Assembly: GCA_947172415.1 (NCBI GenBank)
Contig: OX359198.1
Span: 341,401 to 405,400 of the forward strand
Direction: 5' to 3'
DNA length: 64,000 bases
Source: Chondrosia reniformis
Taxonomy: Eukaryota; Porifera; Demospongiae; Chondrillida; Chondrillidae
In this document: positions 46,410 through 58,275 of the stretch, piece after piece
Numbering within the stretch: position 1 is the first letter of the stretch
How the letters are laid out: the number at the start of each line of letters is the position of its first letter
Made by a program: the position numbers and the translations under genes
Notes under the pieces: model-generated
Database searches by the model: none
Seen by the model: the letters and a program-made list of their open reading frames with translations, nothing else
What the model was told of the DNA's origin: nothing

Positions 46410-46747
46410 TAAAAGTATGTATATGTACTAACAAGATATCATTACATTTTAATCTGAAACATACAACTGAAGTAGGAGTGAGGGAAGGTGGTGGACGATG
46501 CATACAAAACCTCTGAACTCAGCTATGTTATATAAATAAAACAACATACACACATGTTAGGCTTGGGAAAATACTATAAATGCTGTACATTATATATGGT
46601 GGAGGTACTAGAGTTTGTATGTATTTATATAGTATAGCAGCCTAATACCTAATATTGATGTCAGCCATGTTTTTTATAGGAAAATGGTGTTTAGATTATT
46701 CGTGGCACAATAACTACGTATGTATGTATATGAGTTGTGTAACTTAC

Positions 46748-47591
46748 ACTTTCTACATTTCGTGTCTGCTTCTACTACTCTGTCAACATAGGACGGATCT
46801 TTGAACCGATTTTTTTGGTTCTGTCGAATCTTCTCCGGATCGCCTCCCTTGCAGAACAGATCCAACCTAAAATGTTTATCAGTTATAACTACATTGTTAC
46901 TGATCAATTGAGCTCTTCTTACCGTCGAATATTTTCATTATTCCTTATATTCCATTTGTAGTCATACTTAGCAAGGAGTACATTTTCCATTCTTTCAGCC
47001 TCCCTTTGGCTCTCTACTCGATTAGGAGCACCACACTGGCCTCTCTGTTGGCCTTCCAGATTAACCTTTTTTGTTCTCACCCATATTTGATAACCATTTC
47101 TTAGGGCCCGATCAATAAGGTCTGCTTTGTGGCTACCATTTCTTGCATACTCCGAGAGACGGTCTGTGAGAGACCTATCATTGCGTTGTCGGCAAGTGCA
47201 GCCTACATACACCACTTGAGAGTCTTCTATGAAGAGATGAAAGTATTAGTTATCTCCTGAGAATAGTGAAGGACCAGACAATGTGAACTATATGCCGTGT
47301 CCATATGCGGTTGATCTTCAACTAATATAATGCGATTGAAGTAATATGTATATGTATACAACCATTGTCACGTTCTTCCTGACCTTGGCTCTTGTACAAT
47401 TTTAGTTCGTAGATACCACAGCCATCATCTTGAACAAAGTCTACGGGATTTCGATAGTATCCCAGTGCATCGTTGTGTCTAGGTATATATCCATCCTGTT
47501 GGTCATTCCTCATCATAATGTGCCACCTAGTCCAGTCATATTCTGCTAATATCTTATCATCACGAACGTCCTCTCTGTTTTCAGCTGCCAT
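46748..47591 (-). CDS. GIY-YIG + SerRS N-terminal cassette 3
   Basis: Exons: 47591-47363, 47226-46923 and 46866-46748, in phase. The start ATG gives [14 protein letters not shown]; an upstream in-frame extension exists but has no ATG near its head. The GIY-YIG domain is of a second sequence type ([35 protein letters not shown]) like that of the copy at 56.4-57.1 kb. The SerRS exon reads TKCRKC where cassettes 1 and 2 read TKWRKC. As in cassette 2, the later SerRS exons are only available by splicing past the downstream cassettes. Confidence 0.7.
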
Positions 47592-48126
47592 TAAAAGATC
47601 AGATGTGTTATTAACAGAAGGTCCTATCACGTGCAGATTTAGCGAATTGTATCGGAAAGCTCACTATAACTCTAGTCACTACCAGTCTGGCAGATCTCCT
47701 TACTGTTTATACTTTCAGTTGGTCCCTAGTCCACAACCCAATATGCTAATCATGAATTTGATTAAAGAAAACATATGAATATGATTACACCAAAGCTCCA
47801 TAGATTTTCCCAAAGGAGCTCAATGAAACAGTGTCTATATATATTTTCCTTGTATATGATTTGGATGCACTATTTACATTATAGCATATAATTTACTGAT
47901 GAGATATCTGAGCTTAAGATCAGCTTTTGATCTATACACAACTGCCACATGTAGTGTAGTTGCATACAATTTATTTGGTAGACAGCTGCAGCTGCAGGTA
48001 TTCAGTGCTAATATTCTGTATGATAGATGTTTCTGTACTAGAAGATATTCAGTATACATGGAAAATGGACACTGTATATAGTATATAATTTAAATCAGTT
48101 GGAGTCTCTTTAATTCAAATAAATAA
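47592..48126. other. Spacer upstream of cassette 3
   Basis: Noncoding and nearly identical to 57082-57600. It probably contains a promoter for cassette 3, but I see no element that proves it. Confidence 0.45.
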
Positions 48127-48336
48127 TTATTTCTTCTTCTTCTCTTTCTTGCACTTCTCCTCATCAATTGGAGCTGGTTTCACAAACTTGATAATGTCTC
48201 TATATTGAGGAGGCATCCATTGTTTTAGTACATCTGGCACTGCCACGCCCTCCTCTGTCTGGTAGTTCTCCAGGATGGCACAGATGGTTCTGGTGGTGGC
48301 ACACAATGTGGCATTCAACATGTGAACAAACTCGGT
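48127..48336 (-). pseudogene. Extra SerRS terminal exon
   Basis: A 210-nt open exon (acceptor [24 protein letters not shown] ... KKEKKKK, TAA), a second copy of the terminal exon 1.4 kb beyond that of the gene at 49542-57081. Its upstream partner exon survives only as a donor fragment near 48575. It could act as an alternative last exon, or be a leftover of unequal exchange. The third gene copy has lost it. Confidence 0.75.
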
Positions 48337-49541
48337 CTACGGAAAAGAAGATGTCACATTGTGAGGAGCTTAAAGAACTTCAATATAATACGTGAACAGT
48401 CAGCTAGTGCTATACAGAGATGTACCATGTAGCAGTGAGGGCTTCAGAGAAGTACATATTTTTAGCCTAACAATTTGTAAAATGTACTAATATGTATATT
48501 AGTACATTATTGACTGCAATACAAACAGTTCAATAAGATCCTCCCACTGCTACACATCTCTGTATAAGACTAGCGGACCCACCCCTGTGTTCGTGTAACA
48601 CTACATATTGCATGGGTGAAAAAATGTGCAGCTCTGCAGAGAATATATGCTGTCCATCATCAAGTCAGACTTAAATTGTAGAGTTATGCAGCTGTTGCCA
48701 TGGAAACGTTTATTTATATATTGGTTTACATAAAGTCAAACTTAATTGCAAAGTTATGCAGTGATGCAACTCACCCTTCACCCTTCCAATTACACCACCC
48801 GGAAGGGTGGACCCACACAGTAAACTATGAATATCTTTAAATATATGTATCTCTTGGGAATTCAAAGAAGGGCAGAAATTATTTAGCACCTTATAGGGCA
48901 TGTCTATTTTTAAGTTATACCTGCAAGCATGATAGTCACCTGTAGTCATGCTCCATGCAAGCATTAAATATCCACTTTCAAGTGACAGAAGGAACATAAA
49001 TATCCGTGGATATATAATAAATATCCTTGGATATATAATAAATATCCTTGGATATATAATAAATATCCTTGGATATATAATAAATATCCACAAAATGCAC
49101 CCACAAATTCATGATCATTTTTTACCCATACGGCACCCCATACATGTCAGCAAGAATGTCCATAATCAGTATACAGCATTTTTCTACTTTCTAAAATTAG
49201 CAAGTGATCTTAATTATAAATGGTTTTTCAAGCTGACCTCAAATTTGCTGTAGTTTTTTCAGAGGATGCTTTACTACAGAGTTAAAGTGTTTAGCCAATC
49301 CAATTGCAGAATTTACATATACCTACAAAACACTAATAACCAAGATGAGCCTCATTAGAACTGCAAATTCAACCATATATATATGTTTATATTTAATTTG
49401 TAGACAGCTGCAGGTATTCAGTGCTATAATTTTGGTTGCTGTTTATGAATCTACTAGAAGATATTCAGTATACATTGTAAATGTACACAGTGTATAGTTT
49501 ACAATTTAAATCAGTTCGAGTCTTTTAATTCAAATAAATAA
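48337..49541. other. Spacer with relics and short minisatellite
   Basis: Noncoding. It has a relic of a SerRS exon end (about 48570-48600), part of the sequence seen at 21300-21600, and a four-copy 21-base minisatellite at 49005-49090 that is expanded at 57600-57830. Confidence 0.5.
49005..49090. repeat. 21-base minisatellite, short allele
   Basis: About four copies of ATATATAATAAATATCCTTGG. The same unit is present about 11 times at 57600-57830. Confidence 0.9.
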
Positions 49542-52500
49542 TTATTTCTTCTTCTTTTCTTTCTTGCACTTCTCCTCATCAATTGGAGCTGGTTTCACAA
49601 ACTTGATAATGTCTCTATATTGAGGAGGCATCCATTGTTTTAGTACATCCGGCACTACCACGCCCTCCTCTGTCTGGTAGTTCTCCAGGATGGCACAGAT
49701 GGTTCTGGTGGTGGCACACAATGTGGCATTCAACATGTGAACAAATTCAGTCTGTGGAGAAGAAGATGTCACATGTGAGGCGCTCAATGAACTTATAATA
49801 TTATGTGAAAAGTCAGCTAGAGAGATGTACAATGTACATAGCAGTGAGGGCTTCGAAGAAGTACATATTTTTAGCCTACATAATATGTACAATAGTTCAA
49901 AATGAAACTAATACATACATATAACTGGATTATTAACTGAAATATCAATAGTTCAGTAAGATATAGTAAGATCCTCCCACTGCTACATTGTACACATCTT
50001 ATAACAGACCCACCCCTGTGTTCTTCTTCTTGGTCTGTCCATATCTAATGTGCAGTCTCCTCGACTGATAGTCTGTGCAGTTTGAACAAGAAACTAGTTC
50101 TCTAAACACACCGGAATGGGGAAACCACGTTTCCAAATCTGAAGACATGGAGAGACCAGAAAAATATATCTACAAGCAGGCAGGCAGGGAGGGAAGGAGG
50201 TAGGTGGGTGGGGCAGGCAGGGAGGAAAGGAGGTAGGTGGGTGGGGCAGGCAGGGAGGAAAGGAGGTAGGTGGGTGGGGCAGACAGGGAGGGAAGGCAGA
50301 CGTTTTTACTAGACTTGCCAAGTTTCTTAGCTGCAGCATTGTTCAGTTCTCCTGAGACAATATTGACTATTCTATAAGGTAGACCGAGTGCCTGATTGAA
50401 CTTCTCAGCATTGTCAATCATTTCATCAAATAACTTCCAAGACTCTCCATCATGAGGACTAGTCAGACAAAACTGTTCTACCTAACCATATCAGATTGGA
50501 CAATGAGATAGTCATGAGATAAGGGACTGGAATATACAAATAGCAGATAACCATCACAATTTGACATTAAGCTCCTCTCATCATATACTCTTTAATTACC
50601 TACTTAAAAAGTACTATACCATCATATGATATAGAAATACAGTTTCATTGGGGATGAATCTTTACCTATTCCATTAGTACTGTCACATTATGTGCATTTC
50701 AGACCATTGCAGTCAGTCACATGGGACACTTTCAATTCAGCTGAGACAGACTGGTAAAATATACATGCACATACTCAATAAATTTCATTTACCACCTGAA
50801 ATCAGCTGACCTTTCAAACCTTATAGAGTATAGGTACCAGATATATACTTACGCTTATATGGAAATTGCAAAGCTTGTCTAAACAAAATTTTAATGATTT
50901 CAATTATCATTGACAACTTTAAGTACACAACTCAACTCCTCTCAACCATCTCCTATTAACCAATAGTGCAGAATTGTTAGCCAACCTTTTCAAACTGGTG
51001 AACTCTGAAGATTCCTCTTGTGTCTCTACCATGTGCTCCCACCTCTTGTCTGAAGCAGGTGGAGAAGCCAGCGTACCTCTTTGGTAGGTCAGAGGGGTCC
51101 ATCCAGTCCCCGCAGTGGAAGGCAGCAATCGGCTGCTCACTGGTAGCAATGAGGTACTCCTCCTCATCTCCTCCCTCCCCCACCACCTCACTGCTCTTAC
51201 CTATCACCTACATATTATATACAAACATGCCCATTGTAAAAATATAAATTACATATTAGTAATAAGCACACAGTGCAAATGCAATGAGGATTTCCATTAC
51301 ATTGACCATTGGTATAGGTACATGAACATGCACTGGTATAGTACAGCAGGTATACCTGAATAACAATTACTTGTACAGTTTATATAACCCCAAGCTCCAT
51401 GTTCAGTTCAGCTCAGCTATTTGGGGAGTGAACATGTCTCCATGTTCACTCCCCAAATAGCTGAGTTATGGCAATCATGAATTTGATTTAACAAAATATT
51501 ATTTCAGGTCCCTTAGATCACAGACTATTAGGAATTGAGTTAAGAGTTCTGGAAAACTGTTCCTTTACTTACTCTTATATACAGCAAGGTCCAAGTACAC
51601 AGTCAATTATATATACCAACTCTTACAGAACCATATTCATGAAACCTATACACACTGCCATGCTGTAGTTACCTACATACATGGTTCTCACTCTCACCTG
51701 GTTTAGTTTCTCACTTGGTTTAGTTTCCTATAGTATTTCTATTTATTACAGAGTAGGTATAGAGTTTAGGAAAATGTTATTTGTGAACAAGGACCAGAAA
51801 TTTGGGATTTGGTTGCTGTTACAAATGTATACACTAAATGATATTCATTATACTGTACTTACACACCTACTAGCTGAGTTAAACTAATCATGAATTTGAT
51901 TAAACAAAATATTATTACAGACATCTAATAGCTGAGTAAAACTAATCATGAATTTGATTTAACAAAACATTGGAGTGAACAACAATGACATCATATATAT
52001 TACGTACATAGGCTGATGCATAGCAACCAAGGCCTGGGGTGTGGCAGATATTTGCTAGGCCTGTCACACAACAGAACAATAGTTAAATGCATGATATTCA
52101 TTGCTGAATAATTGTATTCACGACAAATGGGCACTTGCAGGATGTACATTGCACAATAGCAAGATATAAGATAGATATACTGTACCTATCTAAAAACAGA
52201 TAAAATTGCTGGTCACCCACATAAGTGTTGGGCTCGCTTAGGCTTGCCCCAATTATTATTCTATGAAGGAAGATATACGTATAATGCAGTACTTTTTGGG
52301 TTGGTTGTCCAGACTGGACATTGCAATTGGTATATCATAAAAGGTTATCACAGCATGCATGGTGGCATCATTCCAGTGGGAAAGTTGTTCAAATGGTAGT
52401 TGCAAGTCACTGGCCAGCCTGGACAACTAAACTAAAAAAGTACTGTATACGGTATTGTAGGAACCATTAGTCTATTAGTACAATTTACATGTGTAATATA

Positions 52501-55500
52501 CTGCATATGTTGCTTATGCAAGCTATATACATACATGCTCACTGTAACAATATAAATTATATGTGCACACTATTAATATAATATATAAGAGATGCAACCC
52601 TTACACATGTACATCTACTATCAACCTTCTCTCTTCTACCATCAACCTCTCCCTCTTCTACCATCAACCCCTCTCTCTTTTACCATCAACCTCTCTCTCT
52701 TCTACCATCAACCTCTCTCTCTCCTACCATCAACCTCTCTCTCTTCTATAATCAACCTCTCCCTCTTCTACCATCAACCTCTCTCTTCTACCATCAACCT
52801 TCTCTCTTCTACCATCAACCTCTCCCTCTTCTACCATCAACCCCTCTCTCTTTTACCATCAACCTCTCTCTCTTCTACCATCAACCTCTCTCTCTCCTAC
52901 CATCAACCTCTCTCTCTTCTATAATCAACCTCTCCCTCTTCTACCATCAACCTCTCCCTCTTCTACCATCAACCTCTCTCTTCTACCATCAACCTCTCTC
53001 TCTTCTACCATCAACCTCTCTCTCTTTTACCATCAACCCCTCTCTCTTTTACCATCAACCTCTCTCTCTTCTACCATCAACCTCTCTCTCTTCTACCATC
53101 AACCTCTCTCTCTTCTACCATCAACCTCTCCCTCTTCTACCATCAACCTCTCTCTCTTCTACCATCAACCTCTCTCTCTTCTACCATCAACCTCTCTCTC
53201 TCCTACCATCAACCTCTCTCTCTTCTATAATCAACCTCTCCCTCTTCTACCATCAACCCCTCTCTCTTTTACCATCAACCTCTCTCTCTTCTACCATCAA
53301 CCTCTCTCTCTTCTACCATCAACCTCTCCCTCTTCTACCATCAACCTCTCTCTCTTCCATCAACCTCTCCCTCTTCTACCATCAACCTCTCTCTCTTCTA
53401 CTATCAACCTCTCTCTCTTCTACCATCAACCTCTCTCTCTTCTACCATCAACCTCTCTCTCTTCTACCATCAACCCCTCTCTCTTCTACCATCAACCTCT
53501 CTCTTCTACCATCAACCTCTCTCTCTTCTACCATCAACCTCTCTCTTCTACCATCAACCTCTCTCTCTTCTACCATCAACCTCTCTCTCTCTTCTACCAT
53601 CAACCTCTCTCTCTTCTACCATCAACCTCTCTCTCTTCTACCATCAACCTCTCTCTCTTCTACCATCAACTTCTCTCTCTTCTACCATCAACCTCTCTCT
53701 ACCATCAACCTCTCTCTCTTCTACCATCAACCTCTCTCTTCTCCCACTCCTATAATGGTCCACCTTGTAGAGTTCCTCATCGAACTGACTGAGTTGTGCC
53801 ACCTCCTGCATCACCTGACATTTGGGGGAAGAAAAGGATTAACCTCATATAGAGCCAATTTTGTTAGATTTAATTAGAAGGGTTTACCTCTTTCTTCATA
53901 AAGAAGGGAACATAGAGTGGACAGTAATTTCTCTGAGAGAGCAGCTGAAGTCCAAACTGAATGAGCGCCATCTCAAGAAACACACAAGGACCTGAGAAGG
54001 AGGGGGAGGAGAGGAGATGGAGGAGGAGAGGAGAGAAGGCGAGGGGGAGAAGAGGAGAGAAGATGAGAGGAGAGAAGATGAGAGGAGGGACATTAAAGGT
54101 TAATATGGTAAAAGTTAAGTTAATACCTCATAGTGGGTGGGTCACATGGACCACTCCCCTCACCTTTCAAGTAGTAGCATCTGTTTCCAGCTGTCACTGT
54201 TCCTCTATGCATGTCAGCTCCATCTATCATGACAATGAGATCTACATGAGAGTACTTCTTCCTCTCCTTACAAGATCCCCACATTCTCTCTACAATGTTA
54301 CCAGACACCTTCAGAGGGACACCAGGAGAAGGATTAAGTGGTTACCATGGTTACAGGTCAGACCCACCTCATCAATACAGAAGGGCTGGCCTACCCAGAC
54401 CCACCTCATCATTACAGAAGGGCTGGCCTACCCAGACCCACCTCATCAATACTGAAGGGCTGGCCTACCCAGACCCACCTCATCAATACTGAAGGGCTGG
54501 CCTACCCAGACTCACCTCATCATTACAGAAGGGCTGGCCTACCCAGACCCACCTCATCATTACAGAAGGGCTGGCCTACCCAGACCCACCTCATCATTAC
54601 AGAAGGGCTGGCCTACCCAGACTCACCTCATCATTACAGAAGGGCTGGTCTACCCAGACCCACCTCATCATTACAGAAGGGCTGGCCTACCCAGACCCAC
54701 CTCATCATTACAGAAGGGCTGGCCTACCCAGACCCACCTCATCATTACAGAAGGGCTGGCCTACCCACCCACCTCATCATTACAGAAGGGCTGGCCTACC
54801 CAGACCCACCTCATCATTACAGAAGGGCTGGCCTACCCAGACCCACCTCATCATTACAGAAGGGCTGGCCTACCCACCCACCTCATCATTACAGAAGGGC
54901 TGGCCTACCCAGACCCACCTCATCATTACAGAAGGGCTGGCCTACCCAGACTCACCTCATCATTACAGAAGGGCTGGCCTACCCAGACCCACCTCATCAT
55001 TACAGAAGGGCTGGCCTACCCAGACTCACGTCATCATTACAGAAGGGCTGGCCTACCCAGACTCACCCTATCATTACTGATGGGAACGCTGTCGTGAACC
55101 AGGTTGCCAATCATGTCAAGGTTCTTTGTTCTCTCCTCCTCCAGGCTCTTCATCTCAATCTGAGCTCGCTCGTTCTCTGACTCAATTAACAATTGAATCT
55201 TTTTAATTTGAACAACTGTGAGTGACTGTGGAATGGAGAGAGAAGAGAAAGTGTGAGTGACTGTGGAATGGAGACAGAAGAGAAATTGTGAGTGACTGTG
55301 GAATTGAGACAGATGAGAAAGTAGAGAGAGGAGAACCATAGAGAGAGATAAAAACTAGATATAGACATATAGAAATTTGTGGTTAACCTTTAAATCTTCA
55401 GGTTTCAAGTTCGCAAGGGTGTCCTGGACTTCTTGGGGAATAGTGTCATCTTCTCCATCTGGCTCCTTGTTCTACAAGTACAACACAAACATCATACAGA

Positions 55501-57081
55501 AGAAAAAGGGAAAAAAGAGAAAAAAAGGGGAAAAAGAGAAAAAAAGGGGAAAAAGGGTTCTATTTCACTAACCAACCTCATATAGTGGATATACATATTG
55601 TCAAAGTACTGTATAAGAAAATGGTGAATAATATATTTGAAGAATTGCCATATGCTATGACATCAATCTTTGGCAGTACAGTAACTAAGATAGACAGGTG
55701 ATATTGGAGTACACAATTATAGTACCTTCTTTTTAGTTCCAATTTCTTTGCTACAAGTGTTCTTCAACTTGTTCCAATTGTCAACTTGGAATCTCACTAG
55801 CAATAGAGGAGGAGAGTATTACATCAAAGGTACATTTCCAATTTTTGAAAACAAAATGAATTCATCAATAAATACACATGTCACATTTCAATTATTACGA
55901 CACACAATGTATATGTACTAACAAGATATCATTACATTTTAATCTGAAACATACAACTGAAGTAGGAGTGAGGGAAGGTGGTGGACGATGCATACAAAAC
56001 CTCTGAACTCAGCTATGTTATATAAATAAAACAACATACACACATGTTAGGCTTGGGAAAATACTATAAATGCTGTACATTATATATGGTGGAGGTACTA
56101 GAGTTTGTATGTATTTATATAGTATAGCAGCCTAATACCTAATATTGATGTCAGCCATGTTTTTTATAGGAAAATGGTGTTTAGATTATTCGTGGCACAA
56201 TAACTACGTATGTATGTATATGAGTTGTGTAACTTACACTTTCTACATTTCGTGTCTGCTTCTACTACTCTGTCAACATAGGACGGATCTTTGAACCGAT
56301 TTTTTTGGTTCTGTCGAATCTTCTCCGGATCGCCTCCCTTGCAGAACAGATCCAACCTAAAATGTTTATCAGTTATAACTACATTGTTACTGATCAATTG
56401 AGCTCTTCTTACCGTCGAATATTTTCATTATTCCTTATATTCCATTTGTAGTCATACTTAGCAAGGAGTACATTTTCCATTCTTTCAGCCTCCCTTTGGC
56501 TCTCTACTCGATTAGGAGGACCACACCGGCCATCCTGTTGGCCTTCCAGATTAACCTTCTTTGTTCTCACCTTTATTTGATAACCATCTTCTAGGGCCTG
56601 ATCAATAAGGTCTGCTTTGTGGCTACCATTTCTTGCATACTCCGAGAGACGGTCTGTGAGAGACCTATCATTGCGTTGTCGGCAAGTGCAGCCTACATAC
56701 ACCACTTGAGAGTCTTCTATGAAGAGATGAAAGTATTAGTTATCTCCTGAGAACAGTGAAGGACCAGACAATGTGAAATATATGCCGTGTCCATATGCAG
56801 TTGATCTTCAACTAATATAATGCGATTGAAGTAATATGTATATGTATACAACCATTGTCACGTTCTTCCTGACCTTGGCTCTTGTACAATTTTAGTTCGT
56901 AGATACCACAGCCATCATCTTGAACAAAGTCTACGGGATTTCGATAGTATCCCAGTGCATCGTTGTGTCTAGGTATATATCCATCCTGTTGGTCATTCCT
57001 CATCATAATGTGCCACCTAGTCCAGTCATATCCTCCTAATATCTTATCATCACGAACGTCCTCTCTGTTTTCAGCTGCCAT
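49542..57081 (-). CDS. GIY-YIG - seryl-tRNA synthetase fusion
   Basis: Exons: 57081-56853, 56716-56413, 56356-56238, 55796-55726, 55471-55388, 55225-55067, 54308-54164, 53991-53888, 53814-53764, 51207-50986, 50481-50319, 50138-50014, 49751-49542 (TAA). All phases agree: 1,986 nt, 661 aa. The GIY-YIG part (about 178 aa) is of the second sequence type. The SerRS part is complete, with the TSEQP loop, motif 2 and motif 3. Differences from the first gene: HCGDW for HRGDW and PSDL for PSEL near motif 2, NDR for NDE at the end of the exon at 55067, and TKCRKC in the arm. It should act as a cytosolic SerRS with an N-terminal nuclease-like extension, unless the GIY-YIG exons are used separately. Confidence 0.75.
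50170..50305. repeat. Short G/C-asymmetric minisatellite
   Basis: About four units, the short form of the array at 38041-38430, inside the GC-AG intron. Confidence 0.85.
51414..51463. repeat. Perfect 20-bp stem hairpin, second copy
   Basis: Same stem as 39510-39559. Only the loop differs, by one base. Confidence 0.9.
52612..53745. repeat. CTCT(A)CCATCAAC microsatellite, second copy
   Basis: About 1.1 kb of the same units as at 40610-42395, with its own higher-order repeat. It ends next to the splice donor of the exon at 53764. Confidence 0.95.
54357..55066. repeat. Minisatellite of 5' splice sites, copy 2
   Basis: About 20 units of the 37-base repeat, most with GAGGTGGGT or GAGGTGAGT on the transcribed strand. 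The exon-proximal unit has GATAGG|GTGAGT instead of GATGAG. Confidence 0.9.
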
Positions 57082-58275
57082 TAAAAGATCAGATGTGTTA
57101 TTAACAGAAGGTCCTATCACGTGCAGATTTAGCGAATTGTATCGGAAAGCTCACTATAACTCTAGTCACTACCAGTCTGGCAGATCTCCTTACTGTTTAT
57201 ACTTTCAGTTGGTCCCTAGTCCACAACCCAATATGCTAATCATGAATTTGATTAAAGAAAACATATGAATATGATTACACCAAAGCTCCATAGATTTTCC
57301 CAAAGGAGCTCAATGAAACAGTGTCTATATATATTTTCCTTGTATATGATTTGGATGCACTATTTACATTATAGCATATAATTTACTGATGAGATATCTG
57401 AGCTTAAGATCAGCTTTTGATCTATACACAACTGCCACATGTAGTGTAGTTGCATACAATTTATTTGGTAGACAGCTGCAGCTGCAGGTATTCAGTGCTA
57501 ATATTCTGCATGATAGATGTTTCTGTACTAGAAGGTATTCAGTATACATGGAAAATGGACACTGTATATAGTATATAATTTAAATCAGTTGGAGTCTCTT
57601 TAATATATAATAAATATCCGTGGATATATAATAAATATCCTTGGATATATAATAAATATCCTTGGATATATAATAAATATCCTTGGATATATAATAAATA
57701 TCCTTGGATATATAATAAATATCCTTGGATATATAATAAATATCCTTGGATATATAATAAATATCCTTGGATATATAATAAATATCCTTGGATATATAAT
57801 AAATATCCTTGGATATATAATAAATATCCACAAAATGCACCCACAAATTCATGATCATTTTTTACCCATACGGCACCCCATACATGTCAGCAAGAATGTC
57901 CATAATCAGTATACAGCATTTTTCTACTTTCTAAAATTAGCAAGTGATCTTAATTATAAATGGTTTTTCAAGCGAATTTGCTGTAGTTTTTTCAGAGGAT
58001 GCTTTACTACAGAGTTAAAGTGTTTAGCCAATCCAATTGCAGAATTTACATATACCTACAAAACACTAATAACCAAGATGAGCCTCATTAGAACTGCAAA
58101 TTCAACCATATATATATGTTTATATTTAATTTGTAGACAGCTGCAGGTATTCAGTGCTATAATTTTGGTTGCTGTTTATGAATCTACTAGAAGATATTCA
58201 GTATACATTGTAAATGTACACAGTGTATAGTTTACAATTTAAATCAGTTGGAGTCTCTTTAATTCAAATAAATAA
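57082..58275. other. Intergenic spacer between SerRS genes
   Basis: Lies between the stop of the partial gene at 58276 and the start ATG of the fusion gene at 57081. It is a mosaic of 47592-48120 and 49090-49540 joined by the expanded 21-base minisatellite. A candidate promoter region for the fusion gene, not proven. Confidence 0.5.
57600..57830. repeat. 21-base minisatellite, long allele
   Basis: About 11 copies of ATATATAATAAATATCCTTGG. Long open frames on the minus strand (IYYISKD, GYLLYIQ) come only from the repeat. Confidence 0.95.

Noticed and set aside
54338-55180. 280-aa repeat protein ([11 protein letters not shown])
   Set aside because: Translation of the 37-base splice-donor minisatellite on the non-coding strand.
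57539-57858. Minus-strand frames of IYYISKD and GYLLYIQ repeats
   Set aside because: The 21-base AT-rich minisatellite is a multiple of three and lacks stops in several frames; no other coding sign.
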